Below are positions 1 through 7,954 of a stretch of DNA of 64,000 nt, one piece after another (within the stretch, counting starts at the first letter, position 1; the number at the start of each line of letters is the position of its first letter). The notes beneath the pieces are model-generated. The model made no database searches, was not told where the DNA came from, and worked only from the letters and a program-made list of their open reading frames with translations. Position numbers and translations under genes: made by a program. Source of the stretch: JAIESQ01 sp964495375 (GTDB lineage Bacteria; Planctomycetota; Planctomycetia; Pirellulales; JAEUIK01); NCBI GenBank assembly GCA_964495375.1, contig CAZBWM010000028.1, positions 7,224-71,223 of the forward strand, given 5' to 3'.

Positions 1-833
1 CGGCCCAACCGCGCCCGCTGCGCATCCTGCAAATCACCGACACGCACTTCGGCAACGACGAGGCCGAGTATCACGAGCGCGACGCCCGCACGGTCGAGCT
101 GCTCAAAAAACTCGTCGCCGCGCACCAGCCCGACTTCATCGCGCACACGGGCGACTTCATCAACAACGATCGCGGCCCCAAGATCAGCTTCGCCGCGGTC
201 GAGGCCCTCGACAGCCTCGGCATCCCCTGGACCCACGCGCTGGGCAATCACGATATCGGCCACGTGCCCATGGACGAGTACTACAAAATGCCCAAACGCG
301 CGTTGCTCGGCTACTTCGATCACGGAGGTGATCGCCAGCGAGCCGCTCGTTTCGATCTGGTTACCGCCGCTGCCGCCAGGCCCGCCTTCTCGATCTACGC
401 CTTCAACTCAGGGCACGAGATGCCGAACAAACACGTCGGTTCGCGGCAGCTCGACTGGTTCGCCGATCAGCTCCAGCGCGACAGCTTCGCCGAGGTCGCC
501 TGCCCGCAGATTGCTTTGATTCACATCCCGCTGCGCGAATTTGAAAACCTCCGCGCCGCGGAGAGATTCTCCGGCATCTTCGGCGAGACCGTCTGCTTCG
601 AAAGTGACGAAGGGGCCGCGTTCGACGCGTTCCAAAAGTGCGGCCGGCTGCGCGCGATCTTCAGCGGCCACGACCATGAGAACGACTATTGCGGCACGCG
701 CGACGGCGTCGAGCTGGTCTATGGCCGCGTCACCGGCTACTCGGGCTATGGCGACTTGCCGCGCGGCGGCCGCCTCATCGAGCTCGACCCGGCCACCGGC
801 GCGTATACGCACAAACTTGCGTTTGCGGGCTAG
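1..833 (+). CDS. calcineurin-like metallophosphoesterase (5' partial)
   Basis: This gene runs in from the left edge; the frame is open from base 3. It carries the full metal-ligand series of the metallophosphatase fold: DTH near the left edge, GDF at about 150, GNHD at about 244, and GHDHEND near the C-terminus (about 665). Such enzymes hydrolyse phosphomono- or diesters with a two-metal centre. The layout (DTH-GD-GNHD-long insert-GHDH) resembles the purple-acid-phosphatase-29/Size1-like group. The substrate cannot be told, and any signal peptide lies outside the window. A second metallophosphoesterase follows after a repeat spacer, so the two may be co-regulated. Confidence 0.8.
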   Translation, partial: AQPRPLRILQITDTHFGNDEAEYHERDARTVELLKKLVAAHQPDFIAHTGDFINNDRGPKISFAAVEALDSLGIPWTHALGNHDIGHVPMDEYYKMPKRALLGYFDHGGDRQRAARFDLVTAAAARPAFSIYAFNSGHEMPNKHVGSRQLDWFADQLQRDSFAEVACPQIALIHIPLREFENLRAAERFSGIFGETVCFESDEGAAFDAFQKCGRLRAIFSGHDHENDYCGTRDGVELVYGRVTGYSGYGDLPRGGRLIELDPATGAYTHKLAFAG

Positions 834-943
834 TGTTCAGAATTCAGTGTTCAGTGTTCAGTGTTCAGCCATCGTGGTTCAGTGTCCGGCTCGATATCTG
901 CCTTTCTTGCTGAAAACTGAAAACTGGCAACTGAAAACTCCCC
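834..943. repeat. TTCAGTGTTCAGT / CTGAAAACTGAAAA inverted array (family D)
   Basis: The spacer holds four or more copies of a TTCAGTG unit (about 836-868) and, inverted, CTGAAAA units (910-938). The right arm ends only 5 bases before the ATG of the next gene, so the normal Shine-Dalgarno position is occupied by repeat sequence. The same family occurs at 8876-8920, 15985-16021, 17703-17785, 18310-18392, 19742-19776, 20446-20482 and 32362-32394. Confidence 0.8.
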
Positions 944-1765
944 ATGAAGCTCTACGCCATCAGCGACCTGCACCTGGGCTACGAGATCAATCGCCAGGCG
1001 CTGGCCGAGCTCCCCCCGCACCCCGGCGACTGGCTGATCTTGGCCGGCGACATGGGCGATACGCCGCCGCAGTTGCAGTGGGCGCTCGAAGCGTTGGCTC
1101 CCAAGTTCGAGCGCCTGATCTGGGTCCCCGGCAATCACGAGTTGTGGTCGCTGCCGCTGAAAATTCCGCAGCCGCGCGGCGTCGAACTGTACGAAACGCT
1201 CGTCGACATTTGCCGGCGCTACGACGTGCTCACGCCCGAAGATCCCTTTCCGGTGCTCAAAGGGGCCGGCCCCGACTGCGTGATCGCGCCGTTGTTTCTG
1301 TTGTACGATTACACGTTTCGGCCCGAGCACGTGCCGGCCGAGGCTGCCGTAGCTTGGGCGATGGAATCCGATGTGCTCTGCGCCGACGAGAGTTACCTCT
1401 TGCCCGATCCGTATCCGACGCGCGAAGCCTGGTGCCACGCGCGCTGCGACGCCGCCGAGCGACGCCTGGCCGAAATCCCGTTCCAATACGCGAAGGTGTT
1501 GGTGAATCACTTTCCGTTGCGCTACGACCTGGTGTGGTTGCCGCGCGTGCCGAGGTTCAGCATCTGGTGCGGCACGCGGCGCACCGAGAACTGGCACCGC
1601 AAGTATCGGGCGACCGTCGTCGTCTCAGGGCATCTGCACGTCCGCTCGACGCAGTACCGCGACGGCGTGCGGTTCGAAGAAGTCTCGCTTGGCTACCCGA
1701 AGCAGTGGCGCCCCAAGCGCGGCGTCGAGGCCTATTTGCGCGAAATCCTCCCGGGGCCGGAGTGA
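944..1765 (+). CDS. metallophosphoesterase, 273 aa
   Basis: The N-terminus reads DLHLGYE, followed by GDMGD, GNHELW and, near the C-terminus, SGHLHVRS. These are the D-x-H, GD, GNHE and GHxH metal-binding blocks of calcineurin-like phosphoesterases. There is no signal peptide, so it should act in the cytoplasm. Its length fits the small single-domain bacterial proteins of this fold; the substrate is unknown. The start is the first ATG after the CTGAAAA repeat arm and has no Shine-Dalgarno sequence. Confidence 0.85.
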   Translation: MKLYAISDLHLGYEINRQALAELPPHPGDWLILAGDMGDTPPQLQWALEALAPKFERLIWVPGNHELWSLPLKIPQPRGVELYETLVDICRRYDVLTPEDPFPVLKGAGPDCVIAPLFLLYDYTFRPEHVPAEAAVAWAMESDVLCADESYLLPDPYPTREAWCHARCDAAERRLAEIPFQYAKVLVNHFPLRYDLVWLPRVPRFSIWCGTRRTENWHRKYRATVVVSGHLHVRSTQYRDGVRFEEVSLGYPKQWRPKRGVEAYLREILPGPE

Positions 1766-2342
1766 AGGAGCAACTCACGCGAAGCCCCGGAGATTTGTAG
1801 GGTGTGCGCAGCACACCAAGGGGCAGAGTTACGAATTCAGATCTCGCGCCAAGGCGCCAAGGCGCAAAGTATACAAAGAGAGTGCATCCACAGAATACGC
1901 AGAAGTTCGGCAGTGATGCGGAGGTGATTCGTTCTGACCAACTGCAACGCTGAGCAATCGAACTTACTTTTCTGCGCTCTTCTGTGTCTTCTGCGGATAG
2001 AATCTCCCCGCTGTGCTTTGCGCCTTCGCACGAGACCCTTTCGTTCGTGTGCCACTGCTTGCCTGTCGACGTGAGATGTCGCGACCGATTACAAGCGCGC
2101 AAGGCGACAGGGAAGCAGTGCCAGTTGCTCGAACGAACCCGGGCACTGCTTGTCGGCCATGTCGCCGCGACAAGCTGCCATCGGTCACCAGCCGCCAAGC
2201 AGTGGCACACCGATCGCACCAAACGCATCCTCAATTGAGAGTCGAAGGCGTCTTCTTAATCCCGTATGCTTAGCGCCTTGGCGCGAGACAAGTGTATTGA
2301 ACTCCGCGTGCTCCGCGCCTCCGCGTGAGATAGACTGCATTC
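1766..2342. repeat. composite intergenic repeat cluster (families F, C and B)
   Basis: No convincing gene is seen in 577 bases. The order is: a GGTGTGCGCAGCACACC palindrome (family F, 1797-1820); a family C element (1845-2040) whose left arm reads CTCGCGCCAAGGCGCCAAGG and whose right arm reads CTTCTGTGTCTTCTGCGG then CTTTGCGCCTTCGC; a family B element (2048-2210) bounded by GTGCCACTGCTTG and CAAGCAGTGGCAC; and a second family C right arm (2268-2335, TTAGCGCCTTGGCGCGAGA, CTCCGCGCCTCCGCGTGAGA). The B element appears inserted within or beside the C element. Short open frames here are translations of the repeats. Confidence 0.8.
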
Positions 2343-2999
2343 ATGCCGACTGAACTCTCCGAACCCTTTTATGCGGCCCTCGACTACGCGGCCCGACTGC
2401 ATGCCCTGCAGCGGCGCAAAGCCTCCGACGTACCGTACGTCGCCCACTTGCTGGCCGTGGCGGCGCTGGTGCTCGAACACGGTGGCACCCAAGCCGAAGC
2501 GATCGCGGCCCTGCTGCACGACGCCGTCGAAGATCAGGGAGGCCCGCCAGTTCTGGACGAAATCGAGCGGCGTTTCGGCCCCGAGGTCGCCCGCGTCGTC
2601 GCGGCCTGTACCGACACCGATCAAACCCCCAAACCACCCTGGCGTGCCCGCAAGGAGGCGCACATCGCACACATCGCGGCGGCCGAGGCTTCGGTGCGGT
2701 TGGTCATTGCGGCCGACAAGCTGCACAACGCCCGGGCGATTCTCGGCGACTTCCGCGAGCATGGCGACGCGGTTTGGTCGCGGTTTAGCGGCGGTCGCGA
2801 GGGCACGCTTTGGTACTATCAGGCGATGACGGCCGCGCTGGCGGTGGCCGGCCCCGAGCACGGGGCGCTCGTGGCCGAGCTGCGCCGCGCGGTCGAGCAG
2901 TTGCAAGTCGCCGTCGACGTGCAGGGGGCCACTTCCGCGGCGTCCGCGGGAAATGCCGCCGCAGGGCTCCCGAAAAAAGAGTCAGAAAAATGTTCATAA
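2343..2999 (+). CDS. HD-domain protein, RelA/SpoT-hydrolase-like, 218 aa
   Basis: Residues 35 (His), 59-60 (LLHDAVED) and about 126 (DKLHNAR) match the H...HD...D metal-binding series and the LLHDxVED and KLxxxLHN blocks of the (p)ppGpp hydrolase domain of RelA/SpoT homologues. No synthetase, TGS or ACT domain is present. At 218 residues it has the size of stand-alone small alarmone-hydrolase-like or generic HD phosphohydrolases. The last 30 residues are Ala/Lys/Ser-rich and probably disordered. The start ATG follows a repeat and lacks a clear ribosome site. Whether the substrate is ppGpp or another nucleotide cannot be told. Confidence 0.75.
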   Translation: MPTELSEPFYAALDYAARLHALQRRKASDVPYVAHLLAVAALVLEHGGTQAEAIAALLHDAVEDQGGPPVLDEIERRFGPEVARVVAACTDTDQTPKPPWRARKEAHIAHIAAAEASVRLVIAADKLHNARAILGDFREHGDAVWSRFSGGREGTLWYYQAMTAALAVAGPEHGALVAELRRAVEQLQVAVDVQGATSAASAGNAAAGLPKKESEKCS

Positions 3000-3004
3000 C
3001 CATC

Positions 3005-3032
3005 TTGACGCGCGGCCACTCGTCGTCATAAT
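3005..3032 (+). promoter_or_regulatory. candidate sigma-70 promoter
   Basis: TTGACG (3005-3010) is separated by 16 bases from CATAAT (3027-3032), matching 5/6 of each consensus hexamer. It is placed to start transcription near 3039, directly in front of two hairpins. Confidence 0.45.
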
Positions 3033-3038
3033 TACCCT

Positions 3039-3134
3039 CAGACACGCGACCGGTATCTAAGCGAGCCTGACTTCACGTCAGGTGTCCGCCAGAGCCCGCG
3101 GTGGGATGCACTCCTGCCGGCGGGCGTTTTTGTT
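3039..3134 (+). ncRNA. candidate small RNA with intrinsic terminator
   Basis: Downstream of the TTGACG-16-CATAAT promoter lie a perfect 6-bp hairpin (CCTGAC 3066-3071, GTCAGG 3077-3082) and then a long hairpin from GCCCGC (3094-3099) to GCGGGC (3120-3125). The inner arms of the long hairpin, GGTGGGA and TCCTGCC, also pair, with two G-U wobbles, around a 5-base loop. A run of five T (3127-3131) follows. No credible coding sequence lies inside. It could instead be a 5' leader attenuator for the gene at 3313. It matches no RNA family I recognise. Confidence 0.4.
3094..3131 (+). terminator. rho-independent terminator
   Basis: A GC-rich hairpin of about 13 base pairs, with one unpaired G, is followed by G and five T. 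It ends the candidate small RNA and separates the HD gene from the phage-like region. Confidence 0.6.
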
Positions 3135-3312
3135 GCGCCCCCGGTCAGGAACGCTTCGCTCCGGGAAACAACTCCCGGTGCGACGCGCAAGGTGCCATGG
3201 GTAGCGCGCAGCGCAACTGCGCGGCCTGTTCGTCCTTGGCCCGGTGGGCCTTGAACAGTTGGCCCTGCGGCACGCTCCCGCCGCTTTCGGCACTCATGCG
3301 GGAGTTACTTAC

Positions 3313-3705
3313 GTGCACGCACACACGTTGTTATTTGGCTCGGCCGCGGCCAGCGCCGTCGGGCTGGCCCACCTGGCCGGTTCCCCTTGGCCCGAGCTGG
3401 GGAACTTGTCGGCAACCGCGATCCTCGGCTGGTACGCCTGGCACACTGCCTCGCGCACCATCCCCGACCTGGTCCGCGCGTTTCGCGACGAAGCGGCCGC
3501 CCAGCGTGAGCTGTTCGCTGCCGAACGCCACGACGGGCGTGAACAAATCGAAGCCCTCCGCGCCGACCACAAAGCCGAGCGCCGCGCCCTGCGCGAAGAG
3601 CTGGTCGCCGAACGCCAGCAGCGCCACGCCGATCAACAGGCGATCGTCGCCGCGCTCGAACAACTGGCCGCCTGCCTGGCCTCGAAAGTCGTCAACGGCG
3701 ATTAA
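3313..3705 (+). CDS. small membrane-anchored coiled-coil protein, 130 aa
   Basis: I start it at GTG 3313, preceded by GGAG at about 3300; an upstream ATG at 3244 is possible but lies in GC-rich spacer. The N-terminal 45 residues hold small and aromatic hydrophobic stretches (SAAASAVGLAHLAG and SATAILGWYAW) that could form one or two membrane helices. Residues 50-120 are a charged heptad-like helix rich in Glu, Arg, Ala and Gln (RDEAAAQRELF, EELVAERQQRHADQQ). The family is not recognised. Short membrane-plus-coil proteins are common near phage structural genes (holin-like or spanin-like), but nothing here proves lysis. Confidence 0.55.
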   Translation: MHAHTLLFGSAAASAVGLAHLAGSPWPELGNLSATAILGWYAWHTASRTIPDLVRAFRDEAAAQRELFAAERHDGREQIEALRADHKAERRALREELVAERQQRHADQQAIVAALEQLAACLASKVVNGD

Positions 3706-3808
3706 CCGCCTTCCCTAGTCCCTAACCCCTAGTCCCTAACCCCTAGTCCCTAACCCCTAGTCCCTAACCCCTAACCCCCGACCTCATATCCCCTACCAGG
3801 AGCTTCCC
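3706..3808. repeat. CCCTAACCCCTAGT tandem array (family E)
   Basis: About four copies of a 16-base unit, TCCCTAACCCCTAG, run from 3716 to 3779. An AGGAG ribosome site at 3797 and the ATG at 3809 follow. Degenerate copies of this CCCTA/CCACTA array precede other starts at 4418, 9813, 14009, 16513, 19809 and 27715. Confidence 0.8.
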
Positions 3809-4219
3809 ATGTCTCTTCCCAACAACGTCACCGCGTCAGGCAACCTTGTCTCGTCGCTGCCGTACATCCGCTGGGCGCTGGCCCACGCATCCGACTTGCC
3901 GAAGGTGCTCGCAGGTTGCCGCGCGGTCAAAGCGGCCGACGGACTCGAGCCGAAGTGGGCCGCCTTCAAAGCGTCGGGCGACACCATCGTCGCCGTGCTG
4001 GGGGACTTCCCCAATATCGACGAACTGCTCAAAGGGCAGGCGATCGCGCTGGCGGTCGGCGCGAGCATCTGCAACGTGACCGAGGCCAATGTCGCGGCGG
4101 TCGCCGGCGAGTTCTATCCCGAGAAACTCGGCGACGGCGCGCTGCTGAAGCTCGTCTTCGAGAACCTCCCGATGATCGTGGAAACAATCTTGAAGATCGT
4201 CGGACTCTTTAGTGGGTAG
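3809..4219 (+). CDS. conserved-looking small protein of unknown function, 136 aa
   Basis: A good AGGAG site sits 7 bases before the ATG. The protein is mostly helical with no signal peptide. The middle (residues 55-100) alternates Asp/Glu with hydrophobics (GDFPNIDELLKGQAIALAV), and the C-terminus ends in an amphipathic or hydrophobic helix (LPMIVETILKIVGLF). The family is not recognised. It precedes the subtilisin gene on the same strand, separated by a REPIN-like element, and is grouped with the phage-like locus by position only. Confidence 0.55.
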   Translation: MSLPNNVTASGNLVSSLPYIRWALAHASDLPKVLAGCRAVKAADGLEPKWAAFKASGDTIVAVLGDFPNIDELLKGQAIALAVGASICNVTEANVAAVAGEFYPEKLGDGALLKLVFENLPMIVETILKIVGLFSG

Positions 4220-4417
4220 TCCTGGATTGGTTAGCCGCGGGATTTATCCCGCGCGCTAGCTCGCGCGAGGCGGCGTCCCGCAACTTCGCTTCAACCATGC
4301 CGGGGAATGTCTCTCTGCGCTCCGAAACAACGTCGAACCAGCTAGCGCGCGGAGCAAGCTCCGCGGCTAACAACTGAACCTGACCACTAATCAATGACCT
4401 CTAACCCCTACTCCACC
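4220..4417. repeat. REPIN-like inverted repeat (family A, copy 1) and CCCTA spacer
   Basis: The left arm starts at 4230 with GTTAGCCGCGGGATTTATC and closes on itself as CGCGGGA-TTTA-TCCCGCG, then CGCTAGC. The right arm (about 4341-4371) is the inverted version, GCTAGCGCGCGGAGC ... GCGGCTAAC. Each arm is a hairpin and the two arms face each other, as in REPINs (paired REP sequences). A short CCTCTAACCCCTAC array (4398-4413) then leads into the start codon at 4418. Confidence 0.8.
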
Positions 4418-5446
4418 ATGCCCCGTCAACCCATCCATCGTCTTCCTCCCTTCACGGTCGAGCGCGTGTTTGCCACGGCGTTGGCCGAAACCGTCGATTG
4501 GGGGCTGAAACTGCTCGGTGTGCCCGACGCCTGGAAGCGCACGCGTGGCCGTGGCGCTCGCGTGGCCGTGCTCGATACCGGCGCCGACTTGTTTCATGCC
4601 GAGAAGGGAGACCTCGCGGCGGCCATTGTGGCCACGGCCGATTTCACCCACTCGCGGTTCGGCTGGCACGATCGTCAAGGGCACGGCACGCATTGCGCCG
4701 GCGTGATCGGCGCACGGCAGAACGATCGCGGCGTCGTCGGAATTGCGCCGGAGTGCCAACTGCTGATCGGCAAAGTGCTGGGCGACGACGGCTCCGGCTC
4801 GAGCATCGGCATCGCACAGGGGATCGATTGGGCGGTGACGTTTCGGCCGCATGTCATCAGCATGTCGCTCGGCTCGTCGCAGCCCGACGCCGGCATTCAC
4901 GCTGCCATCGAGCGTGCCGTGACCAGCGGCGCGTACGTCGTCTGCGCGGCCGGCAACGACGGACCCGGCCCGCGCGACACGGTCGGCTGGCCGGCGCGGT
5001 TCGACGAAGTGGTCGCCGTCGGCGCCGTCGATCAGAACGGCGCGGTCGCATCGTTTTCCAGCCGCGGCCCGGCCGTGGACATCTGCGCGCCGGGCGTCGA
5101 CGTCCTCAGCACCTACTTGATGGGGCAGTACGCCAAACTCAGCGGCACCAGCATGGCCACGCCCCACGTCGCCGGCATCGTCGCGCTCATGGTGTCGCAC
5201 GCCTTGGCCACGAACGAAAAACCGCCAAGTCCGGCCAACCTGGTGCAATTGCTTAAAGAGACGGCCACGGCCTGGAAACCAGGCCAAGGCGCCGGCTCCG
5301 GCGCAGGCATCATCAACCCGGCCAAGGTAATCGGCATCAACCGCCCGGCGCCGACCACCGATCAACAACCCGCGCTCAACCTGCTGGGCCTGAAGATCTA
5401 CGTCCCTTCGCGCGCCGGCGACGCGCTCAGCGTGGGGTTGTCATGA
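4418..5446 (+). CDS. subtilisin-like serine protease (S8), cytosolic, 342 aa
   Basis: The S8 triad is complete: Asp53 in VAVLDTGADL, His89 in GHGTHCAGV and Ser245 in SGTSMATPHVAG. The oxyanion-hole Asn sits in CAAGNDGPG. There is no signal peptide and only about 45 residues before the catalytic core, so no classical pro-region for export. I prefer ATG 4418 over the in-frame ATG 4394, because 4394 lies inside the CCCTA array that normally sits upstream of starts here. The stop overlaps the next ORF (ATGA). Its place at the head of a phage-like cluster suggests a cytoplasmic or particle-associated role, such as maturation or host-protein cleavage; that is inference. Confidence 0.88.
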   Translation: MPRQPIHRLPPFTVERVFATALAETVDWGLKLLGVPDAWKRTRGRGARVAVLDTGADLFHAEKGDLAAAIVATADFTHSRFGWHDRQGHGTHCAGVIGARQNDRGVVGIAPECQLLIGKVLGDDGSGSSIGIAQGIDWAVTFRPHVISMSLGSSQPDAGIHAAIERAVTSGAYVVCAAGNDGPGPRDTVGWPARFDEVVAVGAVDQNGAVASFSSRGPAVDICAPGVDVLSTYLMGQYAKLSGTSMATPHVAGIVALMVSHALATNEKPPSPANLVQLLKETATAWKPGQGAGSGAGIINPAKVIGINRPAPTTDQQPALNLLGLKIYVPSRAGDALSVGLS

Positions 5447-5562
5447 GCTTCATGCAACCAACCATCGAACAGATTCGCGCCGAAATCGGCGACCCGCTCG
5501 ACGAACGAGGGCCAACATGGTGGTGGCAGTTTTGGGAGCTGTTGTCGGGTACGTGGCGTTAG
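5443..5562 (+). CDS. short ORF, 39 aa, translationally coupled to the protease
   Basis: ATG 5443 overlaps the protease stop as ATGA. The peptide starts MSFMQPTIEQIRAEIGD and then becomes Trp-rich (PTWWWQFWELLSGTW) before the stop. The tight overlap and charged-then-aromatic layout favour a real small protein, perhaps membrane-interfacial. No family is recognised and the length is below usual gene-calling limits. Confidence 0.4.
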   Translation: MSFMQPTIEQIRAEIGDPLDERGPTWWWQFWELLSGTWR

Positions 5563-5614
5563 TTGCCTCGCGGCAGCTTTGGCGTTGTGCGGACACCTTT
5601 GCAAAGGGAATGAA

Positions 5615-5938
5615 TTGCGACGAATCGTGCTAATCGCCGTGCTCGTCTGCACGCTCTGCCCCGACGCCGATGCCGGCATCTTCCGCAGCCGTCGCGGCGG
5701 ACTGGCCCGAGGTGGATTCGCGCGAGGTGGTGGAATTCGCGGCATGCTGGCCGAAGCCCGTAGCACCATGGCGCAGGCCAACCAAACGATGCAAAACGTC
5801 GAGCGCACTATGCGCACCGCCCGCACGATGATGCACGACCCGTTGTTCAAAGAATCGATGGCCGCCAGCGAACGCGTCCTCAAGCTGCAAATTGAACTCG
5901 AAACACTCAAAGCGCAAACCAGGGCCAACAAGCCATGA
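5615..5938 (+). CDS. secreted small protein with Gly/Arg-rich N-terminus and helical tail, about 107 aa
   Basis: I start at TTG 5615, preceded by AAAGGGA (5603-5609), because this places a clean signal peptide (RRIVLIAVLVCTLCPDADAG) at the very N-terminus; ATG 5579 in the same frame would add 12 residues. After cleavage come Arg/Gly repeats (RRGGLARGGFARGGGIRG) and a long Met/Thr/Gln-rich amphipathic helix. The family is not recognised. The stop overlaps the next ATG (ATGA), so the gene belongs to the coupled series 4418-7649. Confidence 0.5.
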   Translation: MRRIVLIAVLVCTLCPDADAGIFRSRRGGLARGGFARGGGIRGMLAEARSTMAQANQTMQNVERTMRTARTMMHDPLFKESMAASERVLKLQIELETLKAQTRANKP

Positions 5939-6081
5939 GCGATCAACGGCACCACAACAAGCTCGGAACCAGCCGGCGGCATCCCGAGCCGTGGCAGGCC
6001 GCGCTCTGCTCGATCGCTCTGGGCCTGCTGATCGGCGCGGCCATCGTCGCGCTGGGCGTCTGGGGGAGCGGAAAGCTATGA
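5935..6081 (+). CDS. single-span membrane protein, 48 aa
   Basis: The ORF overlaps its upstream neighbour by ATGA at 5935 and its downstream neighbour by ATGA at 6078. The first 25 residues are polar and basic with several His (MSDQRHHNKLGTSRRHPEP); the remainder is one membrane helix (ALCSIALGLLIGAAIVALGV) ending in WGSGKL. The overlaps on both sides are strong evidence for translation. Its role is unknown; size and topology would suit a holin-like or small assembly-factor peptide. Confidence 0.5.
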   Translation: MSDQRHHNKLGTSRRHPEPWQAALCSIALGLLIGAAIVALGVWGSGKL

Positions 6082-7649
6082 CCAAACAAGCCATCGCCAT
6101 CGTTGCCGCCTTTATCCTCGGCATGCTCGCCGGCGCCACCTGCTTCGGCAGCACCCCCGCTTGGGCGTGCTCCGTCGCCGCGGCCGACCTGGCTAGTCTG
6201 CCTCCGGATATTCAGCGCGTCACCCGTTATCTCTACTTCCCCGCGCCGACCGACAAGACGCGCGTCGCCACGTTGTTCACGGTCAACACGGCCCTGTCAC
6301 ACGCGTCGCGCACGTTGGGCGAAGGGGCCGGCGTCTGGTTCGCGCATGGCGGCGCGCTGGTGCGCCTCGATCTGGCGATCCTCGGCGGAGACACCGCCAA
6401 CATCGAGCGCTTGATCGGCGTCTGGGAATCGCTTCGCCGCGTTGAGCCTTACTTTCATGCCAACGCGGTGATCCCGAACCCCGAGCACAAGCCCGCCCCT
6501 GAAAACGGCAAGCCCGACACGCGCAGCGATGTCGAAAAGTCTCCCGTGCTTCTAAAGATCATTCCCGCCCCGTATCTGCCGGCGGCCGACATCAAGGCGC
6601 TGGAGGTCGGCACCCACTCGCTGATCCCGATCGTGCGCGGCGACTGGCTGATCGAGCGAGCGATGTCGCAAATCAATGGCGGGAAGTACTACGAGTTTCG
6701 CGGACTCCGCGCGGTCGCGTCCGGTTCAGCGCCGGCGAACGAGCAGCTCACGCAATCAAAATATCTCGAACTTCGCGGGCTCGACACCAAGGCGATCGAC
6801 GCCAACCAGGATATCGACCGCGCCGTGGTCGTGCCGCGCGATCCGACCGGCAGCCCCGGCGCCGTCATCCTGGCGTGGAGCACGAAGCCGTCGCCCGGTC
6901 GCGGGCCGGGCCTGGCCGCGATCACACACGACCAGTTTGAAGAAGACCAGACGAACCCCGAGTTCAACCCCGAGCGCAACTTGCTCGGCGCCAAGTTCCG
7001 CGGTTCGGAGATCATCGTCACCTTGCCGAGCGGCTGGCACGAGTACTCGTTGTGGGACGCCGCGGGCAATCTGGTCGACGAAGCGCCGCCGAACCTCGCT
7101 GCCGATCGCACGGTGCCGCGTCCCGGTTTGCCGCGGTTGCAGCCCGCCATTTCGTGCGTTCGCTGCCACGGCCAGGCCGACGGCTGGCTGCCGGTCGCCG
7201 ATCGCGTGCGAGCGCGACTTGCCAAAGGTGAAGACATCCTCGGCGACTTTTCGCGGCGCAACGTGAACGACCTCGGCACGCTCAACCTGCTGGCCGGCTT
7301 GTACACCAGCGACTTCGACGAAGGACTGCGCCTCGGCCGCAACGCCTATCACGATGCGGTCGTGCTCGGTGTCGGCGCCGTCGGAGAGTCGGGCCGCAGC
7401 GTCGCGGTCGCCAGTGCCTGGTTGGCCGACGTCATCGGCAGCTATGTCTACGCCGAAGTGACGGCCGACATTGCCGCCCGTGAGCTCGGCCTCGAGTCGC
7501 TCGATGGCTTGCCGAGAGCGAACCCCGAAGACGTCGCGCTGTTGGGCCTGTTCGATCAGTTCCCGATCCCGCGCCGCGAGTTCGAGCAGATCTACGTCGA
7601 CGCCGCGATCCGCGCCAGCGCGCACTGGTTCGCGGATGCCAACGAGTAA
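6078..7649 (+). CDS. exported protein with one c-type haem motif (CVRCH), 523 aa
   Basis: The ATG at 6078 gives a signal peptide (MTKQAIAIVAAFILGMLAG ... AWAC). The in-frame upstream extension to 5892 lies inside the two preceding genes and is rejected. A single CVRCH motif (residues 360-364) predicts covalent haem attachment after export by the cytochrome c maturation system. The flanking regions do not look like a compact class I cytochrome. The N-terminal half is not recognised; the region around 345-450 resembles planctomycete haem-containing secreted proteins only in general style. It is the last gene of the overlapping series that begins with the protease. Confidence 0.6.
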   Translation: MTKQAIAIVAAFILGMLAGATCFGSTPAWACSVAAADLASLPPDIQRVTRYLYFPAPTDKTRVATLFTVNTALSHASRTLGEGAGVWFAHGGALVRLDLAILGGDTANIERLIGVWESLRRVEPYFHANAVIPNPEHKPAPENGKPDTRSDVEKSPVLLKIIPAPYLPAADIKALEVGTHSLIPIVRGDWLIERAMSQINGGKYYEFRGLRAVASGSAPANEQLTQSKYLELRGLDTKAIDANQDIDRAVVVPRDPTGSPGAVILAWSTKPSPGRGPGLAAITHDQFEEDQTNPEFNPERNLLGAKFRGSEIIVTLPSGWHEYSLWDAAGNLVDEAPPNLAADRTVPRPGLPRLQPAISCVRCHGQADGWLPVADRVRARLAKGEDILGDFSRRNVNDLGTLNLLAGLYTSDFDEGLRLGRNAYHDAVVLGVGAVGESGRSVAVASAWLADVIGSYVYAEVTADIAARELGLESLDGLPRANPEDVALLGLFDQFPIPRREFEQIYVDAAIRASAHWFADANE

Positions 7650-7954
7650 AGGAGCTGTGCTGATATCAACATCAACACCGAGCAACGGACACGAGGACAA
7701 GGGGAGATTATTTGCCACCGAGGTCACCGAGGACACAGAGGTTAAGCAAGCAATGGCAAGCCCGAGCGTTGACTCGGGCACCCACCCACAGACGGATCAC
7801 TCGTTGATCACGCTGTCACGACATCAATCGGCCATCGCCCGTGCCTTTCCTCTGTGTCCTCAATGCCCTCGGTGGTCAACAAGACGTCACAACGAATTGC
7901 GCGGCTACCGAGTCGCATCATCGAACGTACCGAGTCAACTGAAGAGGCAAAACC
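7650..7954. repeat. inverted repeat CACCGAGGTCACCGAGG / CCTCTGTGTCCT
   Basis: Two arms face each other: CCACCGAGGTCACCGAGGAC (7712 onward, running on into ACAGAGG) and CCTCTGTGTCCTCAATGCCC (about 7851-7870, then TCGGTGGT). No gene is seen between them. The structure parallels family C (two copies of a short motif per arm, arms inverted about 100 bases apart) but with a different motif. Confidence 0.65.

Noticed and set aside
541..1800. 419-residue + strand open frame
   Set aside because: It overlaps both metallophosphoesterases out of frame and is Ala/Arg-rich, typical of a high-GC shadow frame.
3060..3131. tRNA gene
   Set aside because: No cloverleaf, T-arm or CCA end can be drawn; the two hairpins plus T tract fit a small RNA or terminator better.
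3716..3782. telomere-like CCCTAA array
   Set aside because: Only about four degenerate copies, with similar short arrays before several start codons; treated as dispersed family E rather than a replicon end.
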